From positions 1 through 5,771 of the forward strand of contig JAOZMQ010000154.1 in assembly GCA_029934195.1 (NCBI GenBank): a stretch of DNA of 5,771 bases, read 5' to 3'. Within the stretch, counting starts at the first letter, position 1. Each line of letters starts with the position of its first letter. The position numbers and the translations under genes are program-made. Positions 1-5,771 of this stretch are shown piece by piece. The notes beneath the pieces are model-generated. The model had not been told where the DNA came from and made no database searches. It was given only the letters and a program-made list of their open reading frames with translations. Source of the DNA: Candidatus Cloacimonadota bacterium (lineage in GTDB: Bacteria > Cloacimonadota > Cloacimonadia > Cloacimonadales > JAOZMQ01).

Positions 1-9
1 ATAACTCTT

Positions 10-73
10 TTCTTTCTCTGTGGTTTTCCTTTGCGACTTTGCGATAAAAGAATTTCTTTGCCTCTGCAATAAC
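10..73. repeat. CTTTGCG-type intergenic repeat relic
   Basis: The stretch is built from variants of one short unit: a CTGTGG segment, then CTTTGCGA, CTTTGCGA, and a degenerate CTTTGCCTCTGC. It resembles the CTTTGCG/CTCTGCG intergenic repeats I remember from FCB-group and other environmental genomes, which usually lie between genes and give spurious Cys/Phe/Leu-rich reading frames. A related but decayed segment recurs at about 284-310, where GCGACTTT is again followed by a run ending in GTGAAAAG. I see the internal repetition directly; membership of a known repeat family is from memory and unverified. Confidence 0.4.
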
Positions 74-90
74 AAAGGAGATTCGAATAT

Positions 91-125
91 AATTAAACCA
101 CACTCTTTCACAAACTTACACAAAA
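91..125 (-). repeat. TGTGA-array repeat unit, copy 1 (reversed)
   Basis: Read on the minus strand, this copy has TGTGT (118-122), TGTGA (108-112) and TGTGG (98-102), exactly 10 bases apart, followed by TTTAATT. Over 91-117 it matches copy 2 (146-172) at 23 of 27 positions. It forms the left arm of the long hairpin. Confidence 0.55.
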
Positions 126-137
126 AGAAATGTACTT

Positions 138-172
138 CTTGTGAAAAGATTGTGGAGGAATGTGGTTTAATT
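138..172 (+). repeat. TGTGA-array repeat unit, copy 2
   Basis: This copy has TGTGA (140-144), TGTGG (151-155) and TGTGG (161-165), spaced 11 and 10 bases, then TTTAATT. The core 139-164 matches copy 3 (302-327) at 23 of 26 positions without gaps. It forms the right arm of the long hairpin. Confidence 0.55.
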
Positions 173-198
173 AAATTCAGATGTAAATTTTTTTGTTC

Positions 199-265
199 TC
201 GCTTCACATTCATTTTCATTCATTGCGAAGCAAGTCCAAAAAGATCTGGAATTCCCTTGCTATAG
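199..265. repeat. CATTGCGAAGCAA-type repeat relic with reversed partial copy 4
   Basis: Positions 202-219 are a reversed, shortened copy of the TGTGA unit: ten bases matching the reverse complement of 311-320, then one inserted base, then TTTTCA. The octamer CATTCATT occurs twice, at 207-214 and 217-224. Next comes CATTGCGAAGCAAG (221-234), which resembles the widespread CATTGCGA...GAAGCAAT intergenic repeat of many bacteria (from memory). AGCAAG (229-234) is matched by CTTGCT (256-261), a 6-bp stem around a 21-nt loop. The segment looks like a decayed mosaic of intergenic repeats rather than a gene. Confidence 0.35.
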
Positions 266-300
266 CTCGAAAACTTAGTTTTTGTGGCGACTTTAGGCTT

Positions 301-335
301 TTTGTGAAAAGAATGTGAAGGAGTGTGATAATTTA
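301..335 (+). repeat. TGTGA-array repeat unit, copy 3
   Basis: This is the cleanest copy: three exact TGTGA motifs at 303-307, 314-318 and 324-328 (periods 11 and 10, about one helical turn each). It pairs with the reversed partial copy at 202-219, so 202-320 could form a second, looser hairpin with a long loop. The spacing is what one would expect of a protein-binding array, but the same unit inside a hairpin element is equally explained by repeat-element biology. Confidence 0.5.
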
Positions 336-502
336 TCTCTAAGAAAATAATGTAATTGAAATGATGAAAAATGGATAGATATTTGAAAAATTAATTAATC
401 TAACAGAATTTTGTGTTAATAGGAAATTTCTCTATTTTTGAAAAAATTCATCTTTTTATTTGACATATAACTAACACATTTACTGATGAAAAAAATATTA
501 AT
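336..502. other. AT-rich leader of the MCE operon, no gene seen
   Basis: This stretch must contain the promoter for the two-gene envelope operon unless transcription enters from further upstream. An exact TTGACA lies at 460-465, but at the usual spacing (16-18 bases) there is only a poor -10 match around 482-488. TTGAAA at 438-443 also lacks a well-placed partner. No clear Shine-Dalgarno sequence precedes position 503. I see no RNA gene or riboswitch here. Confidence 0.35.
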
Positions 503-1417
503 GTGATGGAGTATATGTCAAAATTTTATAAAGATAAAACTATAACTGAAATTAAAGTCGGAGTTATTTTCATTATCTCAATATTTATTCTTGTTTTTGG
601 ATATTTTTGGTTAATGGATTATTATAATCAAAATAAATTTCAACTTGTTTCTTTAGAGCTTCCAAATGCAAATGGTATAGATATTGGTGATCCAGTATTA
701 ATTTACGGAATTAAAAAGGGACGAGTAAAAAAAATCTCCTTGCAAGAAAATGGTGTTTTAATGCAGATTGCAGTTGAAATTAATTTCCCACTTAGTAAAG
801 ACACTTCATTTTTAATAAATGAAGCTAATCTTATGGGAGAAATGCAAATTGAAATTGTACCAGGAAAATCAAAAGAAAACATAGATCTGAACCAAATTCA
901 ACAAGCAAAAAATGTTAAAGGCATTTCTGAATTGATCTCAAAAATAATGGATATTTCTGACAAAATTGATAATTTCCTCTCTTTCCTTTCTGAAAATAAA
1001 GGGATAATTAATGATATGAAAAGAATCAGTGAAAATTCAATTCAATTAACTGAAAACATTAATTCCATAATAAAAATCAATGAACCGGATTTGCGACTTA
1101 TTGTGAAAAATTTCAGAGCAATCACAACAGATTTGGATCAAATTATTGTATCAAATAGAAATCGACTCACCGATTCTATGATCTCAATTGATGAAACTTT
1201 GAAAGTAATCAATAATAATGTAGATGAATTTGAATCTTTATTGAAAAATTTAAATAAATTTACAAAAAAATTAAATAGAGAAGAAGGCTCAATTTCACAA
1301 TTAATTTCCGATAAAGAACTTTATTATAAATTAGTCAAATCTACCACAACATTAGATTCCTTATTGCATGACATACAAAAATCACCCAAAAAATATTTTA
1401 AATTTAGTGTATTTTAA
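503..1417 (+). CDS. MCE/MlaD family lipid-transport protein
   Basis: This 304-residue protein should be the substrate-binding MCE subunit of an ABC-type lipid (phospholipid) transport system, anchored in the inner membrane and projecting into the periplasm. Residues 19-38 form one hydrophobic helix after a short charged N-terminus (signal anchor). Residues about 46-123 are the MCE domain, with the family pattern GIDIGDPV at 58-65, G69, G73 and V75, ending in the EIVPGK strand (117-122). Residues about 141-290 are mostly amphipathic helix or coiled coil, and the end (KSPKKYFKFSVF) matches the conserved NPKRYxxFSxF-like tail of FCB-group MlaD proteins. No permease (MlaE) or ATPase (MlaF) is visible in the window, so they lie elsewhere or the gene is an orphan. 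Start: GTG 503, ATG 506 and ATG 515 are in frame; GGAG at 508-511 is only 3 bases from ATG 515, so the true start may be 515. The next gene follows after 34 bases. Confidence 0.9.
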   Translation: MMEYMSKFYKDKTITEIKVGVIFIISIFILVFGYFWLMDYYNQNKFQLVSLELPNANGIDIGDPVLIYGIKKGRVKKISLQENGVLMQIAVEINFPLSKDTSFLINEANLMGEMQIEIVPGKSKENIDLNQIQQAKNVKGISELISKIMDISDKIDNFLSFLSENKGIINDMKRISENSIQLTENINSIIKINEPDLRLIVKNFRAITTDLDQIIVSNRNRLTDSMISIDETLKVINNNVDEFESLLKNLNKFTKKLNREEGSISQLISDKELYYKLVKSTTTLDSLLHDIQKSPKKYFKFSVF

Positions 1418-1451
1418 GTGAAATATTTTTATAAAAACTAAGAGAGACTCA

Positions 1452-4400
1452 ATGAAAATCGCAATGCAGAAAACTATCCTTTTTTTCATTATTTTAATTT
1501 TACCTGTAATGTTAATGAGTTTTGGAAAAAATAAAATTCAAAAAGAAAAAATGATTTGGTCAAAAATGGAAACAATGCACTTTGATATTTATTATAAAAA
1601 AGGAGAAGATGAATTTGGTAAAATAGCAGCATTCATGGCTGAAGAATCATATTATTTTCTAAAAGAGAATTTTAAAAGACCAATGCAAAAAAGAATTCCT
1701 ATAATTTTTTATCATTCTCATCAGAATTTTGAAACAACAAATATTATATTTCCTCTTTTATCAGAAGGAGTTGGAGGTTTTACAGAAAGTGTAAGAAATC
1801 GTGTAGTTGTTCCTTTTGATGGAAGCTACTTGAAATTAGAAGAAGTTTTACTTCATGAACTAACTCATGCTTTTGTAAACTCAATTAAATCTTCTTCCAT
1901 CGGTTCAAAAATGCTAAATCTTCCATCTAATTCATTACCCTTTTGGTTCTCTGAAGGTCTTCCGGAATATTTATCTGTTAATGGTAAAGATAATTATAAT
2001 AATATGTTTATCAAAGATTTGATTCTTAATGGAAAAATTTATCCGTTAGAAACAATTAACGGTTATCTTGCTTATCGTGAAGGAGAATCATTTCTTGTGT
2101 ATATAAGTGAGACTTATGGAGAAGAAGTTGTAATGAATTTCTTTTATACTTACCGGATTTCTCAAAATATTGATGCAACTTGTAAAAAAGTTTTTGATAT
2201 GAAATTTGAGGAAATTCAAATCCGCTGGAAAAATTATCTTAAAAAAAAATACTTCTATTTGATGCAAGAATATGATATTCCTTATGAAAAATATGAACAA
2301 AAAACTTTCAATAAAAAAAATAATTCTAATATGAATATGAATCCTCGTTTCTCTCCAGATGGTGATTCTTATATCTTTTATTCAAATCAGGATATTCGTA
2401 ATGGCATTTGGAAAGCATCTACAAATGATCTTTATAAACCCAAAAAATTAATTGATAGTGAAGCTTCCGGTAAATTTCAAGAGTTTCATTTCCAAAGAAA
2501 TAATGTTAGTTGGTTTCCGGATGGAACAAAATTCGCTTTTGTTGCAAAAACTCCAAAAGGTGATAATATTTATATTATGAGTGCTGAAAATGGTAAATTA
2601 TTACAAAATTATCCTTTCCCTGATTTTGATGCAATTTTTGAAATTGATGTTTCAAATGATGGCACTAAAATTGTTCTTTCTGCTCAAAAAAAGATGCAAA
2701 ATGATCTTTATATTTTCAATCTTTCAGATAAAAAATTATTAAAAATAACCGATGACAGATATGATGATTCTCAGCCAAGATGGTCAAACGATGACTCTAA
2801 AATTGTTTTTACTTCCGAAAGAATTTCTTCAAAAACAAAAAAAACTCCGCACATCTTTACCGGATTAGTTAAAAATATTTTCTATTATGATCTTTTAACA
2901 AAAGAATTTTATTCTGTTACAAATGAATCATATTCTAATAGTTCTCCAATGTGGAATTCAACTGACAACATGATTGTCTTTATCTCTGAAAGAGACAGTA
3001 TTGCTAATTTTGAAACTATTGACATTGTTTCTGGAAAAAGAGCAATTATCACTAAAACAATTTGTGGCACATTTTACGGAGATTTGAATTTTGATGATAG
3101 CTCTCTCATTTTTTCTGTATATTTAGACAATGCTTGGAATATTTATTCTTATTCCCAACCACTTAAAAATCTTAATTTTACTTCTTATAGAAAGCCAGAA
3201 AAATTTGTTTTTAAAGATGATTTTTTTACAAAATTTAAGATAAATAATTTTAAAAAATTCGGAAAAAGAAACCGCAAATTTCAGAAAGTCTTTCCGGATT
3301 TTGATAAAAAAAAGGGGACTGTAATAGATTTCAATCAGGCAATAAAGCGTGATAGTTTAGCTCGTAAGCATAACATGATTATTGATGAAAAACCGGTGAA
3401 AGCTGATAATCCTCCTAAAATATCTCAATATAAACCAACATTTCAGATTGATAGATTGTGGGGTGGAATGGCTTATTCTTCATCTTCAGGGACAATTGGA
3501 CAGATTCAATTTAGTCTGAGTGACTTAATGGGTGATCATGCGGTCGGAGTAAGAATCGGATTCGCAGGAGATCTCAAAGATTCAGATTTTATCTTTAATT
3601 ATATGTATATTCCTTATAGAATTGATTATGGATTTGGTCTTTATAATGTTAATGATGATGCAATATATAAAGTTTATTCTACTAATTTGAGTGATTATTG
3701 GTACGAGAAAATAATTAATACTGATTTTGGTCTTTATTCGCTGATAAGTTATCCGTTTAATAAATTTTGGAGAGCAGATTTTGAAAATATTTTCTATAAA
3801 AAAAATACAAAATATTACTTATGGAATTTTGTAAATGATGAATGGGATGAAAATCCGTACCTTGAAGATTCAAGCGATTTGATATATTCTCCACAATTAA
3901 GATTTACTCACGATAATGTTTTATTTGGTTCGACCGGACCTGTTGATGGATGGAGAGGTTTTTATTTAATCAATAAAAGTTCTGCAAAAAGAAATGATTA
4001 TTTAACTCAATATGCTGATATTAGGTTTTACAATCTTTTCGCAAAAAGATTTTCTTTTGCTTCCAGATGTGTGATTGGTTTTAGTGAAGGGAAAAATCCA
4101 CAATATTTTGGATTAGATGGTTATTATGGAGTGCGAGGTGTTGAAGATGAAACTTCCGGAACACGGAAATTATTTGCTTCTCTTGAATTAAGATATCCTT
4201 TTATTGATTATCTAAAATTTGGATTTCCATTACCATTAAATTTCTCGAATATCCGTGGAAGTACTTTTATTGATGCCGGAACTGTGTGGGATAACAATAG
4301 TAATCTAAAGCTTTACTCTAATGGTAAGTTTGAGGATTTAAAAGTCGGTTTTGGTTTTGGTCCAAGAATGAATGTTGGATATTTTATCTTGAAGTTTGAT

Positions 4401-4472
4401 ATTGCTTGGAAAACTGATTTAAAAGTATTCAGTCATCCAAATTTCTATTTTTCCTTAACAGAAGATTTTTAA
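1452..4472 (+). CDS. Secreted peptidase MA-like / TolB-like propeller / Omp85 barrel protein
   Basis: The 1006-residue protein is predicted to be an outer-membrane protein of unknown substrate. Residues 1-24 form a signal peptide (basic start, hydrophobic core to about 22). About 35-270 is a peptidase MA-like gluzincin domain: H135-E136-L-T-H139 zinc motif and a third ligand E168 in FSEGLPEY. About 295-570 is a TolB/PD40-like beta-propeller with about six blade motifs near 297, 351, 398, 441, 498 and 544 (the first reads PRFSPDG). A charged linker (580-660) follows. About 662-1006 is an Omp85/BamA-like barrel: GLDGYYGVRG (887-896, with the loop-6 VRG motif, R895), an LELRYPF strand (911-917), a FIDAGTVWD strand (939-947), and a C-terminal Phe as in barrel assembly signals. 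No POTRA domains are present; the protease and propeller take their place. ATG 1452 has a purine-rich AGAGAG upstream; ATG 1464 is a possible alternative. It is probably cotranscribed with the MCE gene. The domain calls are firm but the cellular role is not known. Confidence 0.88.
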   Translation: MKIAMQKTILFFIILILPVMLMSFGKNKIQKEKMIWSKMETMHFDIYYKKGEDEFGKIAAFMAEESYYFLKENFKRPMQKRIPIIFYHSHQNFETTNIIFPLLSEGVGGFTESVRNRVVVPFDGSYLKLEEVLLHELTHAFVNSIKSSSIGSKMLNLPSNSLPFWFSEGLPEYLSVNGKDNYNNMFIKDLILNGKIYPLETINGYLAYREGESFLVYISETYGEEVVMNFFYTYRISQNIDATCKKVFDMKFEEIQIRWKNYLKKKYFYLMQEYDIPYEKYEQKTFNKKNNSNMNMNPRFSPDGDSYIFYSNQDIRNGIWKASTNDLYKPKKLIDSEASGKFQEFHFQRNNVSWFPDGTKFAFVAKTPKGDNIYIMSAENGKLLQNYPFPDFDAIFEIDVSNDGTKIVLSAQKKMQNDLYIFNLSDKKLLKITDDRYDDSQPRWSNDDSKIVFTSERISSKTKKTPHIFTGLVKNIFYYDLLTKEFYSVTNESYSNSSPMWNSTDNMIVFISERDSIANFETIDIVSGKRAIITKTICGTFYGDLNFDDSSLIFSVYLDNAWNIYSYSQPLKNLNFTSYRKPEKFVFKDDFFTKFKINNFKKFGKRNRKFQKVFPDFDKKKGTVIDFNQAIKRDSLARKHNMIIDEKPVKADNPPKISQYKPTFQIDRLWGGMAYSSSSGTIGQIQFSLSDLMGDHAVGVRIGFAGDLKDSDFIFNYMYIPYRIDYGFGLYNVNDDAIYKVYSTNLSDYWYEKIINTDFGLYSLISYPFNKFWRADFENIFYKKNTKYYLWNFVNDEWDENPYLEDSSDLIYSPQLRFTHDNVLFGSTGPVDGWRGFYLINKSSAKRNDYLTQYADIRFYNLFAKRFSFASRCVIGFSEGKNPQYFGLDGYYGVRGVEDETSGTRKLFASLELRYPFIDYLKFGFPLPLNFSNIRGSTFIDAGTVWDNNSNLKLYSNGKFEDLKVGFGFGPRMNVGYFILKFDIAWKTDLKVFSHPNFYFSLTEDF

Positions 4473-4518
4473 TATTTGAATATGTTGCAATTGTTCATTT
4501 GCGAAAGGCTTGTTTGTT

Positions 4519-4567
4519 AACTGAAATCAGTTTTGCTAACTTCTCCAAAAAGCAAAACGGAGGAAGT
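4519..4567. repeat. Adjacent palindrome and stem-loop downstream of the barrel gene
   Basis: AACTGA-AA-TCAGTT (4519-4532) is followed within six bases by ACTTCTCC (4539-4546) pairing with GGAGGAAGT (4559-4567) around a 12-nt A-rich loop. Two hairpins side by side, about 50 bases after the stop codon of the barrel gene, could protect the 3' end of its mRNA or belong to an intergenic repeat. There is no downstream U-tract, which argues against an intrinsic terminator. Confidence 0.4.
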
Positions 4568-4792
4568 GAAATCGTGAAACCAAAGAATGGAAAATTCAAT
4601 GTGCTCGGAATTACATCTTTTGTCTTTCATTAATTAATTCTTTTTTTTGCATAATTATCCCATTATCTCGAAAATTATTCTTGGCTATTATTTTTTTTCA
4701 AAGACAATCTTCTTTTCGTCGTTTTTCAAGAATCGAAAGTTTAAAATCGCAAAAGTATCTAATGATTTATTAGCGAAACATTGATTGACAAT

Positions 4793-4821
4793 TTATCAAG
4801 TCAAATAAAAGTTCGTATAAA
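4793..4821 (+). promoter_or_regulatory. Possible sigma-70-type promoter for the radical SAM/sulfotransferase unit
   Basis: TTATCA (4793-4798, four of six consensus matches) is separated by 17 bases from TATAAA (4816-4821, five of six). Transcription would begin near 4828, just before GGAG (4831-4834), giving a very short leader. An exact TTGACA at 4785-4790 is 25 bases from the same -10 and so is badly spaced. In such AT-rich DNA chance matches are common, and an FCB-type organism may use a different promoter consensus. Confidence 0.25.
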
Positions 4822-4839
4822 TATATTGTTGGAGAATCT

Positions 4840-5350
4840 ATGAAAAAAGAAAGATTCCCGATTTGGGAAACAGTAGAATTGGACATTAACTCATTATGCA
4901 ATCAAGGTTGTTTTTTTTGTCCTCAATATAATAATCGTAATAGAATCAGAAAAGATCAAAATAGAGTTTTCAACTCCAACCAAGGGTCCGGTAATTCGTC
5001 AGGGTTCAATTATGTATGAAGATGCCAAAAAAGATGACAGAATTTTAGATTTGCCCTTCACTCGCCGTCTGACTGCTCTTCTTATTCGTTATGATGGAGA
5101 AGTATCTTTGTGTTGCGAAGATGATACTTGCACTTTTGACTTGGGAAATGTTTTTACGCAGAGAATTGAAGAAATATAGTGCTCTGAAAAACATATAAAA
5201 ATTGTTAATAATTTGCAAAAATCAGGAAGTAGGCATCAATATGAACTCTGCCAGATATACTACAAAGGTTTCGGAAAAACGAATAAACTAACATTTCTAC
5301 AAAATTCAAAAAATAAAATCAAGTTTAATAAACAAAATTGGAGTGTCTGA
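4840..5350 (+). pseudogene. Decayed radical SAM/SPASM protein gene
   Basis: An intact relative would be an S-adenosylmethionine radical enzyme with extra Fe-S clusters. The start is well supported: GGAG (4831-4834) five bases before ATG 4840. The N-terminal frame encodes a radical SAM cluster motif C20-NQG-C24-FF-C27 and stops at TGA 5017-5019. From about 4955 the next frame carries the C-terminal part: a TPTKGPVIRQGS segment, then ILDLPFTRR, YDGEVSLCCED (the twin-Cys SPASM core), FDLGNVF and EEI. This frame hits TAG at 5177-5179, exactly where the family usually has Trp (EEIW). Beyond the TAG it still reads like SPASM, with SGSRHQYELCQIYYKG, until TGA 5348-5350. Family members usually have about 300 or more residues, so most of the TIM-barrel core is missing between the two parts. 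Two positions that are usually Cys are Phe (codon 5057-5059) and Tyr (codon 5258-5260). Deletion, frameshift, nonsense change and lost cluster ligands together mean a dead gene, not a sequencing slip. The sulfotransferase gene starts three bases after the old stop. Confidence 0.85.
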
Positions 5351-5353
5351 ATA

Positions 5354-5771
5354 ATGAAAATATTCGGAATTGGATTGAATAAGACTGGCACAACGACATT
5401 AGGAAAATGTGGACAAATTTTGGGTTATCACTGTTTCAGTGGCAATAAAATTCTTCTAAAAGATGTAATTTTAAATCAGGATTTTAAACGTATCAAAGAG
5501 ACCGTAAATGATTACGATTTATTCGAAGATTGGCCATGGCCATTAATCTACAAAGAACTTGATGAGATGTTTCCAAACAGTAAATTCATACTTACCGTCC
5601 GTAGAGATGAACAAGTTTGGTTAAACAGCCTGAAGCAACATTCTCTGAGAACTCGACCTTTTTTACACAGCAGAAAATTAGCTTATGGATACAATTATCC
5701 TCATCACAAAACAAAAGAACACATTGATTTCTATAAAAAACATAATGAAGATGTTCGAAGATACTTTGCAT
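5354..5771 (+). CDS. Sulfotransferase family protein (partial, runs off the right edge)
   Basis: The first 139 residues of a probable PAPS-dependent sulfotransferase are present; the 3' end lies outside the window. The N-terminal strand and P-loop GIGLNKTGTTTL (residues 5-16) is the 5'-phosphosulfate-binding loop, with K10 and the Thr cluster. DLFEDWPWPLIYKELDEMFP (55-74) followed by KFILTVRRDEQVWLNSL (77-93) matches the second conserved block, in which Arg (83/84) and S92 would contact the 3'-phosphate. The pattern fits the Sulfotransfer_3/Sulfotransfer_4-like bacterial group, soluble and cytoplasmic; the acceptor (polysaccharide, lipid or small molecule) cannot be told. GGAG (5340-5343) lies ten bases upstream of ATG 5354, inside the end of the broken radical SAM gene, so it was probably translated in coupling with that gene. 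Whether it is still well expressed after the partner's decay is uncertain. Confidence 0.85.
   Translation, partial: MKIFGIGLNKTGTTTLGKCGQILGYHCFSGNKILLKDVILNQDFKRIKETVNDYDLFEDWPWPLIYKELDEMFPNSKFILTVRRDEQVWLNSLKQHSLRTRPFLHSRKLAYGYNYPHHKTKEHIDFYKKHNEDVRRYFA

Larger units (their letters stand above)
81..182. repeat. Long imperfect inverted repeat (about 102-nt hairpin)
   Basis: Arms 81-117 and 146-182 are reverse complements at 30 of 37 positions. Between them AAGAA (125-129) pairs with TTCTT (136-140), and CAC (119-121) pairs with GTG (141-143), leaving a 6-nt apical loop at 130-135. The whole element could therefore fold as one nearly continuous hairpin. Each arm contains one copy of a unit carrying three TGTG(A/G/T) motifs spaced 10-11 bases apart. 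The hairpin has no T-run after it and is not next to the end of any visible gene, so it does not look like a terminator. A REP/BIME- or MITE-like intergenic element is the most likely reading. It lies 320 bases upstream of the MCE gene. Confidence 0.6.
4473..4839. other. Non-coding region with small palindromes, no gene seen
   Basis: This 367-base gap separates the envelope operon from the radical SAM/sulfotransferase unit. It holds a perfect 6-bp inverted repeat with a 2-nt centre (AACTGA/TCAGTT, 4519-4532). A second stem at 4539-4546/4559-4567 has eight pairs and one bulged G. A distant inverted pair ATTCTTG/CAAGAAT lies near 4676 and 4727. T-runs at 4641-4648 and around 4690-4698 are not preceded by a GC-rich hairpin, so no terminator can be called confidently. 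A GGAGG (4559-4563) precedes a 19-codon GTG frame (4574-4633) that I do not consider a gene without outside support. Confidence 0.5.

Noticed and set aside
20..265. 81-codon open frame on the plus strand
   Set aside because: It runs through three intergenic repeat types, has no Shine-Dalgarno sequence, and its Cys/Phe/Lys-rich composition is what these repeats give when translated.
81..335. CRISPR array
   Set aside because: The copies are in both orientations, diverged, and separated by unequal spacers that are themselves repeat-derived; no cas gene is present.
460..488. TTGACA as a -35 box for the MCE operon
   Set aside because: No acceptable -10 lies 16-18 bases downstream; the nearest TA-rich stretches are badly spaced or overlap the start codon region.
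2088..2300. 70-codon open frame on the minus strand
   Set aside because: It lies fully antisense to the protease part of the large envelope gene, and its Phe/Ile-rich composition mirrors the AT-rich coding strand.
4539..4567. Intrinsic terminator of the barrel gene
   Set aside because: The stem is only about eight pairs with a bulge and a large A-rich loop, and is followed by GAAATCGTG rather than a T-run.
5177..5179. Amber codon recoded as an amino acid in the SPASM gene
   Set aside because: The gene has further lesions (deletion, frameshift, likely lost cysteines) and the TAG stands where Trp TGG is expected, so a simple nonsense mutation explains it better.

Overview
The window is very AT-rich DNA. 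It suggests a Gram-negative (diderm) bacterium, because the two intact genes encode an inner-membrane-anchored MCE/MlaD-type lipid-transport protein and an outer-membrane Omp85-type barrel protein. The C-terminal style of the MCE protein, the peptidase/propeller/barrel architecture of the second gene and the style of the intergenic repeats point to the FCB superphylum (Bacteroidota, Ignavibacteria, Cloacimonadota or relatives). Cloacimonadota is my best guess, but no marker gene is present to prove it.

Layout. Positions 1-502 hold no convincing gene. They contain intergenic repeat relics: a CTTTGCG-type repeat (about 10-73), a roughly 102-nt imperfect hairpin (81-182), and further copies of the same TGTGA-rich unit (202-219 reversed, 301-335 forward). 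Positions 503-1417 encode the MCE protein. After a 34-nt gap, 1452-4472 encode a 1006-residue secreted protein that joins a gluzincin (peptidase MA-like, HExxH) domain, a TolB/PD40-like beta-propeller and an Omp85/BamA-like barrel. The two genes very probably form one transcription unit acting on the cell envelope. Positions 4473-4839 are non-coding, with small palindromes and a possible promoter at the end.

From 4840 a second transcription unit begins. It opens with a decayed radical SAM/SPASM gene (4840-5350) that has lost its central part, is frameshifted, carries an in-frame TAG where the family usually has Trp, and has lost likely Fe-S cysteines. Three bases after its original stop a PAPS-dependent sulfotransferase gene (5354 onward) starts and runs off the right edge. 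This pair looks like the edge of an accessory cluster for modifying a surface polysaccharide, lipid or small molecule.

How they may work together (inference): the MCE protein would take part in lipid traffic between the membranes, and its neighbour would be an outer-membrane protein with periplasmic protease and propeller modules. The sulfotransferase unit is separate and its radical SAM partner is no longer functional.
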